A stretch of DNA of 64,000 bases, taken from contig NZ_DGLD01000001.1 of NCBI RefSeq assembly GCF_002387245.1, forward strand, positions 212,874-276,873, written 5' to 3'. Made by a program: the position numbers and the translations under genes. The notes below the pieces were generated by a model, which did no database searches, had not been told where the DNA came from, and was given only the letters and a program-made list of their open reading frames with translations. Positions 39,609 through 50,339 of the stretch are shown here, piece by piece (within the stretch, counting starts at the first letter, position 1; the number at the start of each line of letters is the position of its first letter). The stretch comes from Brevundimonas sp. UBA4553 (GTDB lineage Bacteria > Pseudomonadota > Alphaproteobacteria > Caulobacterales > Caulobacteraceae).

Positions 39609-40487
39609 TCAGAGGAGCGCGGTGATCGCCGCGCGGGTAGCTTCGCCCAGGTCAGCACGTTTCAGGGCCAGGGCGACATTGGCGCGCAGGAGGCCGATCT
39701 TGTCGCCGCAGTCGTGGGTCACGCCTTCGTATTCGTAGGCGGTGAAGCTCTGATGCTTCATCAGCCGGTCCATCGCGTCGGTCAGCTGGATCTCGCCGCC
39801 GGCGCCGCTCTCCTGGGTTTCCAGCAGGTCGAAGATTTCCGGCTGCAGGATGTAACGGCCCGAGATCGACATGTTCGAGGGCGCGGCGCCCTGTTTGGGC
39901 TTTTCCACCATGCCCTTCATGGCGAAGCGGCGGCCGTCCTGGGAAGAGGGGGCGATGATGCCGTACTTGTGGGTGTCGGCTTCGGGCACCGCTTCGACGC
40001 CGATGACGTTGCCGCCGACCTCGGCGTAGAGGTCCGCCAGCTGTTTCAGGGCGCCGGGCTGCGAGTCCACGATGACGTCGGGCAGGATGACGGCGAAGGG
40101 TTCGTGACCGATGATGTCGCGCGCGCACCAGACGGCGTGGCCCAGGCCCTTGGGCTGCATCTGGCGGGTGAAGCTCATTTCGCCGGCGGTCGCCAGCTCG
40201 GCGTTCATGGCCTCCAGGATCTCGGTCTTGCCCTTGGCGAGAAGCTGGGCTTCCAGCTCGATCTGGTGGTCGAAATAGTCCTCGATGGCCTGCTTGGCGC
40301 GGCCGGTGACGAAGACGATGTGCTCGATCCCCGCTTCGCGCGCCTCTTCGACGATGTAGCTGAGGATCGGCCGATCGACGACGTTCAGCAGCTCCTTCGG
40401 CGTGGTCTTGGTGCCCGGCAGGACGCGAGTGCCCAGACCGGCCACGGGAAGGACCGCCTTGCGAAGGCGTGCGGGAGAAGTCGTCAT
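39609..40487 (-). CDS. galU: UTP-glucose-1-phosphate uridylyltransferase
   Basis: A 292-residue nucleotidyltransferase that makes UDP-glucose. The N-terminal LRKAVLPVAGLGTRVLPGTK is the nucleotide-binding signature; GTKTTPKELLNVVDRP and GHAVWCARDIIGHEPFAVIL are conserved. It supplies UDP-glucose to envelope pathways, including the neighbouring sqdB. It lies 84 bp downstream of glmS on the same strand. Confidence 0.95.
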   Translation of the reverse strand: MTTSPARLRKAVLPVAGLGTRVLPGTKTTPKELLNVVDRPILSYIVEEAREAGIEHIVFVTGRAKQAIEDYFDHQIELEAQLLAKGKTEILEAMNAELATAGEMSFTRQMQPKGLGHAVWCARDIIGHEPFAVILPDVIVDSQPGALKQLADLYAEVGGNVIGVEAVPEADTHKYGIIAPSSQDGRRFAMKGMVEKPKQGAAPSNMSISGRYILQPEIFDLLETQESGAGGEIQLTDAMDRLMKHQSFTAYEYEGVTHDCGDKIGLLRANVALALKRADLGEATRAAITALL

Positions 40488-40571
40488 CAGTCGTCCTGAA
40501 CAGCCGTTAGGCGCCCCTCATAGGCGCAAACCGTGACCGTTCCAAACGCGGCTCGACCGTTTGGGTTCATC

Positions 40572-42386
<1,815 letters not shown>

Positions 42387-42579
42387 GAGGTCTGCTCCGG
42401 TGAGGGGGCGGAGCGGTCACGCTTTGCGCGCAGCCGCCGTAAGGGGTAAGCGAGAGGGTTCCGCCCGTCTCGCCCTGTGATCTTGCGTCTAGGGGAAGCA
42501 CAGACCGGCGACATCAAAAAATGGGTTTCGGAAGGTTTCTTTGCAAATCCTCCGGGGCCGCCAGCGAAGGACGAGCCCC

Positions 42580-43929
42580 TTGGGCGAGAGAAAATACTTC
42601 GGCACCGACGGCATTCGCGGCCGGGCCAACACCCATCCGATGACGGCCGAGGTCGCCCTGCGGGTCGGGCTGGCGGCGGGCAAGCTGTTCCGCACCGATG
42701 ACGACCGTCGCCATCTGGTGGTGATCGGCAAGGACACGCGCCTGTCCGGCTATATGATCGAACCGGCGCTGGTGGCCGGTCTGGCCTCGGTCGGCATGGA
42801 CGTGCGCACCTTTGGTCCCCTGCCGACGCCGGGCGTGGCCATGATGACCCGGTCGATGCGCGCCGATCTGGGCATCATGATTTCGGCCTCGCACAACGAC
42901 TACGCCGACAACGGCATCAAGCTGTTCGGACCCGACGGCTACAAGCTGTCGGACGAGATCGAACTGAAGATCGAAGCCATGATGGACGAGGGCCTGAATC
43001 AGGATCTGGCCCCCGCCAACAAGCTGGGCCGGGTCAAACGCATCGACGACGCCCCGCCGCGCTATATCGAGATCGCCAAGTCGGCCTTCCCGCGGCGGCT
43101 CAGCCTCAAGGGCCTGCGCATCGCCATCGACTGCGCCAACGGCGCCGGCTACCGCGTGGCGCCGACCACCCTCTATGAGCTGGGGGCCGAGGTCTTCCCC
43201 GTCGGCGTCGAGCCGAACGGTCTGAACATCAACGCCGAGTGCGGTTCGACCCACCCGGCCGCCGTGTCCGAGGCGGTGAAACGCTATCGCTGCGACATCG
43301 GCATCGCGCTGGACGGCGACGCCGACCGGGTCATCATCTGCGACGAGAAGGGCCATGTGGTCGACGGCGACCAGATCATGGCCCTGATCGGTCTGGACTG
43401 GGCCAAGCGCGGCCGCCTGAACGGCAAGGGCGTGGTCGCCACCGTCATGTCCAACCTGGGGCTGGAGCGGAAGCTGCAGTCCGAGGGGCTGACGCTGGAG
43501 CGGACCAAGGTGGGCGACCGCTACGTCATGGAGCGGATGCGCGCCGGCGGCTTCAACATCGGCGGCGAGCAGTCGGGCCACATCATCCTGAAGGACCACG
43601 CCACGACCGGCGACGGCCTGATGGCGGCCTTGCAGGTCCTGGCGGTGCTGGTGGAGACCGGCGCGCCGATGAGCGAGCTGGCGCGTCAGTTCGAGCCGGT
43701 GCCGCAGCTGTTGCAGAATGTTCGCTACACCGCGGGCAAGCCGCTGGAAGACGACAAGGTCAAGGCCGCCATGGCCGAGGCGGAGGCCGCCCTGAACGGC
43801 TCGGGTCGCCTGCTGGTCCGGCCGTCCGGCACCGAAAACCTGATCCGCGTCATGGCCGAGGGCGACGACGAGGCCTTGGTCAAACGGGTGGTCGCCGACG
43901 TCTCGGCGGCGGTGAAGGCGGCGGGCTAG
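42580..43929 (+). CDS. glmM: Phosphoglucosamine mutase
   Basis: A 449-residue enzyme that converts glucosamine-6-phosphate to glucosamine-1-phosphate. Start motif RKYFGTDGIRG; the phosphoserine loop is ISASHNDYADNGIKLF, the metal loop DGDADR, and the sugar-phosphate loop RPSGTENLIR. I chose TTG 42580 (MGERKYFGTDG), with an AAGGACGAG ribosome-binding site, which gives the family length; an earlier TTG at 42541 adds 13 residues without homology. Divergent from glmS. The 3' end overlaps the FAD enzyme gene by 4 bp. Confidence 0.95.
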   Translation: MGERKYFGTDGIRGRANTHPMTAEVALRVGLAAGKLFRTDDDRRHLVVIGKDTRLSGYMIEPALVAGLASVGMDVRTFGPLPTPGVAMMTRSMRADLGIMISASHNDYADNGIKLFGPDGYKLSDEIELKIEAMMDEGLNQDLAPANKLGRVKRIDDAPPRYIEIAKSAFPRRLSLKGLRIAIDCANGAGYRVAPTTLYELGAEVFPVGVEPNGLNINAECGSTHPAAVSEAVKRYRCDIGIALDGDADRVIICDEKGHVVDGDQIMALIGLDWAKRGRLNGKGVVATVMSNLGLERKLQSEGLTLERTKVGDRYVMERMRAGGFNIGGEQSGHIILKDHATTGDGLMAALQVLAVLVETGAPMSELARQFEPVPQLLQNVRYTAGKPLEDDKVKAAMAEAEAALNGSGRLLVRPSGTENLIRVMAEGDDEALVKRVVADVSAAVKAAG

Positions 43930-45230
43930 GCCGTCAGGCGTTCCGTCAGCGCTTCGATGCGCTGGCGGATGTCCGGCACGGCGACGGTCTCCCAGAAGGC
44001 GGCGCGGGCCGGCGGCCCCAGGACATAGAGCGTCGGGTCCGGCGCGCCGTCGGCGTGCAGGACACGGCCGTCCTCATCAAGATCCAGACCCAGGCCGGAC
44101 GCGGCGATCCGGGCGCGACCGGAAGCGACCAGCGCCGCTGTCAGCGGCGCTGCGGCGGCGTCATGGCCGGGACCGGTGCAGTCGATCAGCCAGGGCGCGG
44201 ACAGGGACTGCGCCTCGCCGCCACGCGCGGTCATCCGCAGGGTGACGGACGCATCGGCGGCCTGAACGGCCTGTATGCGCCCGGCGCGCACCGAAAGGCG
44301 GCCGGCGGCGAGCAGGCTGTCCAGTTCGGCGGCGATCTCGGGCGCGATCCGGTGGCGGTGGACGTCCCACCAGGGGCGCAGGTGTCGCAGGAAGCGTCCG
44401 CGCTCGGCTTCGCTCCCGGCTCGCCACAAGTCACGCGTGATCGGACGATAGCCCTCCATCACCCGACGCCAGCCGTGATCGCGAGCCAGGCGTCGCGCCG
44501 TCGCCAGCCGGGCCGACAGCGGGCCGGTCAGGGCTGAAGGCGGCAGGTCGAGCGCGGCGTCGTGCCGGGGGCCGTGGGCGCGCGGCAGGAGCCCGCGCCG
44601 CGACACCGCTGTGGCGCGCCCGCGCCAGCCCTGCGCCTGCAAGGCCAGCAACACGTCGACCATGGTCAGGCCTGCGCCGAGGATCAGGATGTCGTCCTCG
44701 GGGCGGACACGCGTCAGGGCGTCGGAGGCCCAGGGGTCGGCGATGACGCGCCCGCCCCCATCCACGGCGGTGCGCGGCGCGGGATTGCCGGTGGCCAGGA
44801 CCACGGCCCGGCCTTCGACGCGCGCGCCGTCGGTCAGCACTACGGCCTGACCCTGGATTGCGACGACCGCGCCCGTCAGACGCTGGATCAGGCCGGGGTG
44901 CGCCGCTTCGACGCCGGCCAGACGGTCGCGGACATAGAGGCCGTAGAGGCGCCGCGGGGCGAAGCCGTCGGCCTCGGCCTGATCGGGATGGTGGGTCGTC
45001 AGCCAGTCGGCGAAATCGGCGGGCCGGTCGGCGACGGCGCTCATGCGCCCGGCGCGGACGTTCAACCGGTGCGCGTCGAGGGGCGTGGAATAGGCGACGC
45101 CCGGACCGAAGGCGCCGTCCTGCTCGATGAGGACCGAGGTCTGTCCACGCTCGGCCAGTCGGGCGGCCAGCATGGCGCCGGAGAAGCCGCCGCCGACGAT
45201 GACGACGGGCAGGGGGGAGGCGTTGCTCAT
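43926..45230 (-). CDS. FAD/NAD(P)-binding oxidoreductase
   Basis: A 434-residue flavoprotein with an N-terminal Rossmann FAD motif (VVIVGGGFSGAMLAARLAER), GPGVAYSTPLDAHRLNVRAG, and a second nucleotide motif (DDILILGAGLTMVDVLLAL). This architecture (FAD/NAD(P)-binding protein, COG4529-like) occurs in many Proteobacteria; the reaction is not established. The 3' end overlaps glmM on the opposite strand. It lies 43 bp downstream of the phosphohexomutase gene and may be in the same transcript. Confidence 0.8.
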   Translation of the reverse strand: MSNASPLPVVIVGGGFSGAMLAARLAERGQTSVLIEQDGAFGPGVAYSTPLDAHRLNVRAGRMSAVADRPADFADWLTTHHPDQAEADGFAPRRLYGLYVRDRLAGVEAAHPGLIQRLTGAVVAIQGQAVVLTDGARVEGRAVVLATGNPAPRTAVDGGGRVIADPWASDALTRVRPEDDILILGAGLTMVDVLLALQAQGWRGRATAVSRRGLLPRAHGPRHDAALDLPPSALTGPLSARLATARRLARDHGWRRVMEGYRPITRDLWRAGSEAERGRFLRHLRPWWDVHRHRIAPEIAAELDSLLAAGRLSVRAGRIQAVQAADASVTLRMTARGGEAQSLSAPWLIDCTGPGHDAAAAPLTAALVASGRARIAASGLGLDLDEDGRVLHADGAPDPTLYVLGPPARAAFWETVAVPDIRQRIEALTERLTA

Positions 45231-45272
45231 GACGCCACTTCGCCCCCGCCAGGGGCGCTCGTCAAATCCAGG

Positions 45273-46787
45273 TCAGATTTCCTGATTGAAGGCGCCGATT
45301 TCGGGATGGGCGGCGAGGCGCGGCTTGATCTCTTTCCGGAACAGGTCGCGCATGTCGTCGGCCGAGCGCATGCTCTCGACCACCACCACCAGTTCCGGCT
45401 TGTTTGACGAGGCGCGGACCAGGACCCAGGAGCCGTCTTCGAGGTGGACGCGCACGCCGTTGACGGTGATGGCCTCGACGATCCTGCGGCCCAGGATGGA
45501 CCCGCCGGCGGCCGCCAGGTCCTCGTACTCCTTCACGATCTTCGCCAGGACGTCGTACTTCAGCTCATCGTCGCAGTGCGGCGACATGGTCAGGCTGGTC
45601 CAGGCGTCGGGCAGGGCGGACTTCAGCTCCGACAGCGACTTGCCGGGGTTGCGGTCCAGCATAGCCAGGACGGCGCCGGCCGCCACCAGGCCGTCGTCAT
45701 AGCCGTGGCCCAGATCGCCGGACAGGAAGAAGTGGCCCGACTTCTCGAACCCGGCCAGGGCGCCCAGTTCGGCGGTCTTGCGCTTGATGTAGGAGTGGCC
45801 GGTCTTCCAGTAGACCGTCTCGGCGCCATTGGCCGCCAGCACGGCGTCGGTCTTGTAGAGGCCGGTCGACTTCACATCGACGACGAAGGTCGCGTTCGGG
45901 TGGATGGCCGAGAGGTCCCGGGCCAGCATCAGGCCGATCTTGTCGGCGAAGATCTCCTCGCCGGTGTCGTCCACCACGCCGCAGCGGTCGCCGTCGCCGT
46001 CAAAACCTAGGGCCAGGTCGGCGCCGGTTTCCTTCACCTTGGCCGCCATTTGCACCAGCATGGCGTGATCTTCCGGGTTCGGATTGTATTTGGGGAAGGT
46101 CCAGTCCAGGTCGGTGTCCATCTCGATCACCTCGGCGCCCATCAGACGCAGGGCCTCGGGGGCGAAGGCGCCGGCGGTGCCGTTTCCGCAGGCGGCGACG
46201 ACCTTGAGCGGACGGGTCAGTTTCACCTTGGAGGCCACGTCCTTGATGTAGGTCTCACGGAAGCCCTCGACGCGTTCGACGCGGCCGCCGGGGCGCGCGA
46301 CGCCCTCGCCGTTCAGGACGATCTCCTTGAGTCGGGTCATCTCGTCGGGGCCAAAGGTCAGCGGCGCCTGGGCGCCCATCTTGACGCCGGTCCAGCCGTT
46401 CTCGTTATGGCTGGCCGTGACCATGGCGACGCAGGGGCAGTCGAGCGCGAACTGGGCGTAATAGGCCATGGGCGACAGGGCCAGACCGATGTCGACAACC
46501 TCCATGCCGCCTTCCAGCAGGCCGAGGATCAGGGCCTGCTTCACCGACAGGGAGTAGGACCGGAAGTCGTGGCCGACGGCGATGCGCGGGCTTCGTCCTT
46601 CAGAACCAAGTCCGATCTCGTGGACGTAGGTGGCCAGGCCCAGGCCGAGAGCCTGGATGCCCAGAAGGTTGATTTCCTTTTCCAGGATCCAGCGGGCGTC
46701 ATATTCGCGGAAACCGGTCGGCTTCACCAGGGGAAGGGTTTCGTATTCCGCCGTATTGGGGCGGATGTCCTGGCGCGGCTTCGACAT
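45273..46787 (-). CDS. Phosphomannomutase/phosphoglucomutase family enzyme
   Basis: A 504-residue alpha-D-phosphohexomutase (AlgC/ManB type). The phosphoserine loop is TASHNENGWTGVKMG, the metal loop GFDGDGDRCGVVDD, and the phosphate-binding loop VRASSNKPELV near the C-terminus. It converts hexose-6-phosphates to hexose-1-phosphates for envelope polysaccharides; glucose-1-phosphate would feed GalU. The start MSKPRQDIRPN at 46787 has an AGGA ribosome-binding site; the upstream in-frame sequence is not homologous. Divergent from gpmA. Confidence 0.9.
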   Translation of the reverse strand: MSKPRQDIRPNTAEYETLPLVKPTGFREYDARWILEKEINLLGIQALGLGLATYVHEIGLGSEGRSPRIAVGHDFRSYSLSVKQALILGLLEGGMEVVDIGLALSPMAYYAQFALDCPCVAMVTASHNENGWTGVKMGAQAPLTFGPDEMTRLKEIVLNGEGVARPGGRVERVEGFRETYIKDVASKVKLTRPLKVVAACGNGTAGAFAPEALRLMGAEVIEMDTDLDWTFPKYNPNPEDHAMLVQMAAKVKETGADLALGFDGDGDRCGVVDDTGEEIFADKIGLMLARDLSAIHPNATFVVDVKSTGLYKTDAVLAANGAETVYWKTGHSYIKRKTAELGALAGFEKSGHFFLSGDLGHGYDDGLVAAGAVLAMLDRNPGKSLSELKSALPDAWTSLTMSPHCDDELKYDVLAKIVKEYEDLAAAGGSILGRRIVEAITVNGVRVHLEDGSWVLVRASSNKPELVVVVESMRSADDMRDLFRKEIKPRLAAHPEIGAFNQEI

Positions 46788-46983
46788 GGATATTCCTGGA
46801 ACTGGGATGGATGGGCGAACGGGGTTCAGCGACCCGCTCCCCACCTTTGCGGTATAGCTGGCCTCCCCGACGAGGCCAACAACGCGCGAGGGGCGTTGCG
46901 GCTGCATTCTTTTCCCGCATGCTGAAACCTTGACCAGCCCCGCGTCCACGGCCTAGGCGAAGGACGACGTTACGGAGACGCCC

Positions 46984-47697
46984 ATGCCTCGCCTGATCCT
47001 GCTGCGCCACGGCCAGAGCCAGTGGAACCTGGAAAACCGCTTCACCGGCTGGGTCGACGTCGACCTGACCGCCGAGGGCGAGGCGCAGGCGCGACGCGGC
47101 GGCGAGCTTATCGCCGAGGCCGGGTTCAAGCCCGCCGTCATGTTCACCTCGGTCCTGACCCGGGCCAAGCGCACCGGCGCCCTGGCGCTGGACGCGGCGG
47201 GTCTGAAAGACGTGCCGGTGGTCGAGGACTGGCGGCTGAACGAACGCCACTACGGCGGCCTGACCGGACTGGACAAGGCCGAGACGGCGGCCAGGCACGG
47301 CGAGGATCAGGTCAAGATCTGGCGCCGCAGCTATGACGTGCCGCCGCCGCCGTTGGCGCCGGGCGGCGAGTTCGATTTCGACGCCGACCCCCGCTACGCC
47401 GGCAAGGCCATCCCTGACACCGAGAGTCTGAAAACCACGCTGGATCGCGTGCGCCCCTACTGGGACGCTGAGATCGCGCCGCGCCTGAAGGCGGGCGAGG
47501 ACGTGTTGATCGCCGCCCATGGCAACTCGCTGCGCGCTATCGTCAAGCTGCTGTTCGCCGTGCCGGACGACCAGATCGTCGGGGTGGAAATCCCCACCGG
47601 CAATCCGCTGGAGATCGATCTGGACGCCGAGCTGAAGCCGGTCGCCGCCCGCTATCTGGACGAGAGCCGGGCGCAAGCCCTGCCGGTGATTGCGTGA
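46984..47697 (+). CDS. gpmA: 2,3-bisphosphoglycerate-dependent phosphoglycerate mutase
   Basis: A 237-residue glycolytic enzyme interconverting 3- and 2-phosphoglycerate. The catalytic His9 lies in LILLRHGQSQWNLENRFTGW; DWRLNERHYGGLTG and IAAHGNSLRAIVKLL carry the other active-site residues. It has a GGAG ribosome-binding site. Its stop overlaps the start of the RibD-like gene (GTGA), so the two are translationally coupled. Confidence 0.96.
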   Translation: MPRLILLRHGQSQWNLENRFTGWVDVDLTAEGEAQARRGGELIAEAGFKPAVMFTSVLTRAKRTGALALDAAGLKDVPVVEDWRLNERHYGGLTGLDKAETAARHGEDQVKIWRRSYDVPPPPLAPGGEFDFDADPRYAGKAIPDTESLKTTLDRVRPYWDAEIAPRLKAGEDVLIAAHGNSLRAIVKLLFAVPDDQIVGVEIPTGNPLEIDLDAELKPVAARYLDESRAQALPVIA

Positions 47698-48323
47698 GCA
47701 GCGCCCCGGACGACGCCGTCCACATGCGCCGCGCCATTGATCTGGCGCTGGCGAGCATGGGCGAGACCTGGCCCAATCCGGCGGTCGGCTGCGTCCTGGT
47801 CAAGGACGGCGTCGTTCTGGCCGAAGCCGCCACCGCGCCGGGCGGACGCCCGCACGCCGAGGAACAGGCCGTGCCCGCCGCCGGTGAAGCCGTGAAGGGC
47901 GCGACCGCCTATGTCACGCTGGAGCCCTGCGGCGCGCGGTCCTCGGGCCGAAAGTCCTGCGCTCATTTCCTGGCCGAAGCCGGGGTCGAGCGGGTGGTCA
48001 TCGCCGCCCTGGATCCGTCGCCGTTCGCCTCGGGACGCGGCACCGAGCGCCTGCGCCAGTCGGGCCTGACGGTGGAGACCGGCCTTCTGGCCGCGGACGC
48101 CGCCATCCTGTGCGAAGGCTTCCTGCACCGGCTTGAGACGGGTCGGCCCATGGTCCGCATCAGCGAGGACGGAAAAGGGTTCGACGGCCGCTTCGTCGCA
48201 GCGCCGCGCGCCGATCTGATCACCGAGCTGAACCGCCTGGGCGAGGCTGGTTACACGCGGCTGTGGACCCAGGACGGCGACCTGGCCGAGGCCCTGCGCG
48301 AGCAGGGCCTGTTGACCGAATAG
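47694..48323 (+). CDS. RibD-like deaminase without a complete reductase domain
   Basis: A 209-residue protein similar to the N-terminal deaminase half of RibD, the bifunctional enzyme of riboflavin synthesis. The zinc ligands are visible: His54 and Glu56 in GGRPHAEEQAV, Cys79 in TLEPCGARS and Cys89 in GRKSCAH. The usual PCxHxGRTPPC form is altered, with one extra residue between the cysteines. The reductase domain stops after about 75 residues (RISEDGKGFDGRFVAAP), so it cannot bind NADPH as usual. Substrate unknown; no other riboflavin gene is near. GTG start, coupled to gpmA. Confidence 0.8.
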   Translation: MSSAPDDAVHMRRAIDLALASMGETWPNPAVGCVLVKDGVVLAEAATAPGGRPHAEEQAVPAAGEAVKGATAYVTLEPCGARSSGRKSCAHFLAEAGVERVVIAALDPSPFASGRGTERLRQSGLTVETGLLAADAAILCEGFLHRLETGRPMVRISEDGKGFDGRFVAAPRADLITELNRLGEAGYTRLWTQDGDLAEALREQGLLTE

Positions 48324-48384
48324 GCGTGCGGAAACCGCCGTTTCCGCAAAGCTTCCTTAATGGGGCGTAAGCCATGTTGCCGGC

Positions 48385-49656
48385 ATGAGCGACGTCGCCG
48401 ACCCTGTCCGAAAGAAACCGACCCAGGCCGAGGTCGACCTGATCTGCGCCAAGCATGACCGGCTGTGGCAGGCGCGGCCGGGCGGCGCGCGCGCCGTCTT
48501 CGCCTGGATGGACCTGTCAGGGCTGACGCTGCGGGGCCGCAATCTGGCCGACGCCGATTTCGCCGCCGCCCGTCTGCACAATTGCGACCTGGCCGGGGCC
48601 AAGCTGGATAACGCCAACTTCTTCGGCGCGGACATGCAGGACATCAACCTGACCGACGCCAGCCTGCGCCGGGCCGATTTGCGCGGGGCCTGTCTGCGCG
48701 GGGCGGACCTGTCGGGGGCCGACCTGTTCGAGGCCGACCTGCGCGAGGGGACCATTGCGGCGGCGGACGGCAAGCTGGGCTTCCGGGTCATCGAGGCCCA
48801 GAAGCGCGGCGACACCCAGGCCCAGGGGGCCAGCCTTGTCGGCGCCAACCTGCAACGCTCGCGCATGACCGGCATGGTGGCCATCGCCGCCGACTTCACC
48901 GATGCGGTGATGAAGGACTGCAAGCTGGTCCGGGCCAATCTGAAACAGGCCAATTTCACCGGCGCCGATCTGGCGGGGGCGGACCTGTCGGGCGCCGACC
49001 TGTCGGGAGCGGACCTGACCGACGCCATCCTGGTGGGCGTGAAGGCGGCCATGTGGCGCACCGACGGGGCCAATATGGAAGGCGCGCTGACGGACAACCG
49101 TTCGGCGGGCGAGTCGGTGAGCCGCATGCCCGCAGCCGAGATGCTGCGCGACCACGCCCAGTGGTGCGAGACGGGCGGGGCCGAGGGCCAGCCCTCGGTG
49201 TTCGACGGGGTCGACCTGCGACCGCTGGAATCCATTCGCGGACTGAACCTGACGGCCCTGTCGGCCAAGGGGGCGGTCTTCTACGGCCTGGACATGGAGG
49301 GCGTGCAGCTTCAGGGCGCGCAACTGGAGGGTGCGGACCTGCGCTCGGCCAATCTGCGCCGGGCCGACCTGCGCGGAGTGCGGCTGGCTCGAGCCAAGCT
49401 GAACGGTTCGGACCTGCGCGAGGCCCAGCTGGGCCCCCTGATGCTGGGGCCGGAACGGTTGCTGCCGGCCGACTTGTCAGGCGCCATCCTGCGCGGGGTC
49501 GATCTGTCGGGGGCCGATCTGCGCCGGGCGGTGCTGAAGGGCGCTGACCTCAGCCGGGCTGTCATGCACGGCGCCCAGGTCAAGCAGGCCGATTTCACCG
49601 ACGCCAAGACCGGCGGGGCGCGCGGGCTGGATCCGACGGATCTGAAGGCGGCCTAG
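48385..49656 (+). CDS. Pentapeptide-repeat protein
   Basis: A 423-residue protein with A(D/N)LXX-type pentapeptide repeats in two or more blocks, about 45-120 (LRRADLRGACLRGADLSGAD) and 140-230 (LKQANFTGADLAGADLSGAD), then about 280-410. These form right-handed quadrilateral beta-helices. No signal peptide or membrane anchor. A non-repeat segment (about 235-275, AAMWRTDGANMEGALTD) divides the blocks. Function unknown; some family members mimic DNA or bind gyrase, which cannot be inferred here. Confidence 0.85.
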   Translation: MSDVADPVRKKPTQAEVDLICAKHDRLWQARPGGARAVFAWMDLSGLTLRGRNLADADFAAARLHNCDLAGAKLDNANFFGADMQDINLTDASLRRADLRGACLRGADLSGADLFEADLREGTIAAADGKLGFRVIEAQKRGDTQAQGASLVGANLQRSRMTGMVAIAADFTDAVMKDCKLVRANLKQANFTGADLAGADLSGADLSGADLTDAILVGVKAAMWRTDGANMEGALTDNRSAGESVSRMPAAEMLRDHAQWCETGGAEGQPSVFDGVDLRPLESIRGLNLTALSAKGAVFYGLDMEGVQLQGAQLEGADLRSANLRRADLRGVRLARAKLNGSDLREAQLGPLMLGPERLLPADLSGAILRGVDLSGADLRRAVLKGADLSRAVMHGAQVKQADFTDAKTGGARGLDPTDLKAA

Positions 49657-49673
49657 GCTTAAGGGCGCGCACG

Positions 49674-49700
49674 AAAAAGGGGCGACGCGAACGCCGCCCC
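49674..49700 (-). terminator. Terminator of the Hsp20 gene
   Basis: GGGGCG and the following CG (49679-49687) pair with CGCCGCCCC (49692-49700) with one mismatch and a 4-base loop. On the minus strand it is followed by TTTTTC. It begins 29 bp after the Hsp20 stop. Confidence 0.7.
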
Positions 49701-49728
49701 TATCCGGTTGTTCAGAAGTAAGCCGGGC

Positions 49729-50202
49729 TTAAGCGGCCTTCTTCGCCTTGCTGCTCTTGTCTTCGATCAGCGTGCCGGTCGCGATCTCGATGCGGCGCGG
49801 CTTGAGAGCCTCGGGCAGTTCGCGTTGCAGGTCGATGGTCAGCAGGCCGTTCGACAGGTCGGCCCCCTTGACCACCACATAGTCGGCCAGCTGGAAGCGG
49901 CGCTCGAAATCGCGCTCGGCCAGGCCGCGATGCAGATAGGTCTTCTGAACCGAGGCGTCGTCGTTGGCGGCTTTCTTGCCGGTGACGGTCAACTGGTTTT
50001 CCTTGGCCTCGATGTTCAGCTCGTCGGGCGAGAAGCCGGCGACGGCGATTTCGATGCGATAGGCGTTCTCGCCGGTCGTCTCGATATTATAGGGGGGCCA
50101 GCCGTTTTCCTGGCTGGAGCGTGCGGCGCTTTCCAGCTGGCGGGCCAGGCGGTCGAAGCCGACGGCGGAACGGTACAGCGGCGAGAAATCATAGGTACGC
50201 AT
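49729..50202 (-). CDS. Small heat-shock protein, Hsp20/IbpA family
   Basis: A 157-residue chaperone holding unfolded proteins. The N-terminus MRTYDFSPLYRSAVGFDRL matches IbpA-type proteins, the alpha-crystallin domain spans about 35-125 (NAYRIEIAVAGFSPDELNIE, KTYLHRGLAERDFERRFQL, DLSNGLLTIDLQRE), and the IEI-like tail is RRIEIATG. It carries a ROSE-like hairpin over its ribosome-binding site and a candidate heat-shock promoter about 140 bp upstream. Transcribed alone, ending at the terminator just downstream. Confidence 0.94.
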   Translation of the reverse strand: MRTYDFSPLYRSAVGFDRLARQLESAARSSQENGWPPYNIETTGENAYRIEIAVAGFSPDELNIEAKENQLTVTGKKAANDDASVQKTYLHRGLAERDFERRFQLADYVVVKGADLSNGLLTIDLQRELPEALKPRRIEIATGTLIEDKSSKAKKAA

Positions 50203-50229
50203 GGGTCATCCTTCTGAGATTCAGCAAGG
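50203..50229 (-). promoter_or_regulatory. ROSE-like RNA thermometer over the Hsp20 ribosome-binding site
   Basis: In the minus-strand mRNA, CCUU-G-CUGA, loop AUC, UCAG-AAGG forms a hairpin (50210-50229) with a single bulged G. The AAGGA Shine-Dalgarno sequence lies in the 3' arm, six bases before the AUG. A UUGCU element facing the ribosome-binding site with a bulged G is the hallmark of ROSE thermometers of alphaproteobacterial small heat-shock genes. Upstream leader bases 50230-50330 are GC-rich and could add further stems. Confidence 0.65.
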
Positions 50230-50339
50230 TTGAACCGCCCGGCGATTTGGCCCCGGACGGCGGAGGGATTCAGCCCGAACGGTCCGAAATCGGCCCCGTC
50301 AGGTCTGGAGAGCCCGGGATCGGCGCTCTCGGATGAAGA

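Noticed and set aside
42387..42579. Search for a glmS ribozyme or other riboswitch in the glmS/glmM gap
   Set aside because: No glmS ribozyme core is visible, and that ribozyme is limited to Firmicutes. Only a plain divergent promoter region is seen.
48357..48371. TTAA-N7-TAAG before the pentapeptide gene as a CtrA box
   Set aside because: The second half-site matches in only two of four positions.
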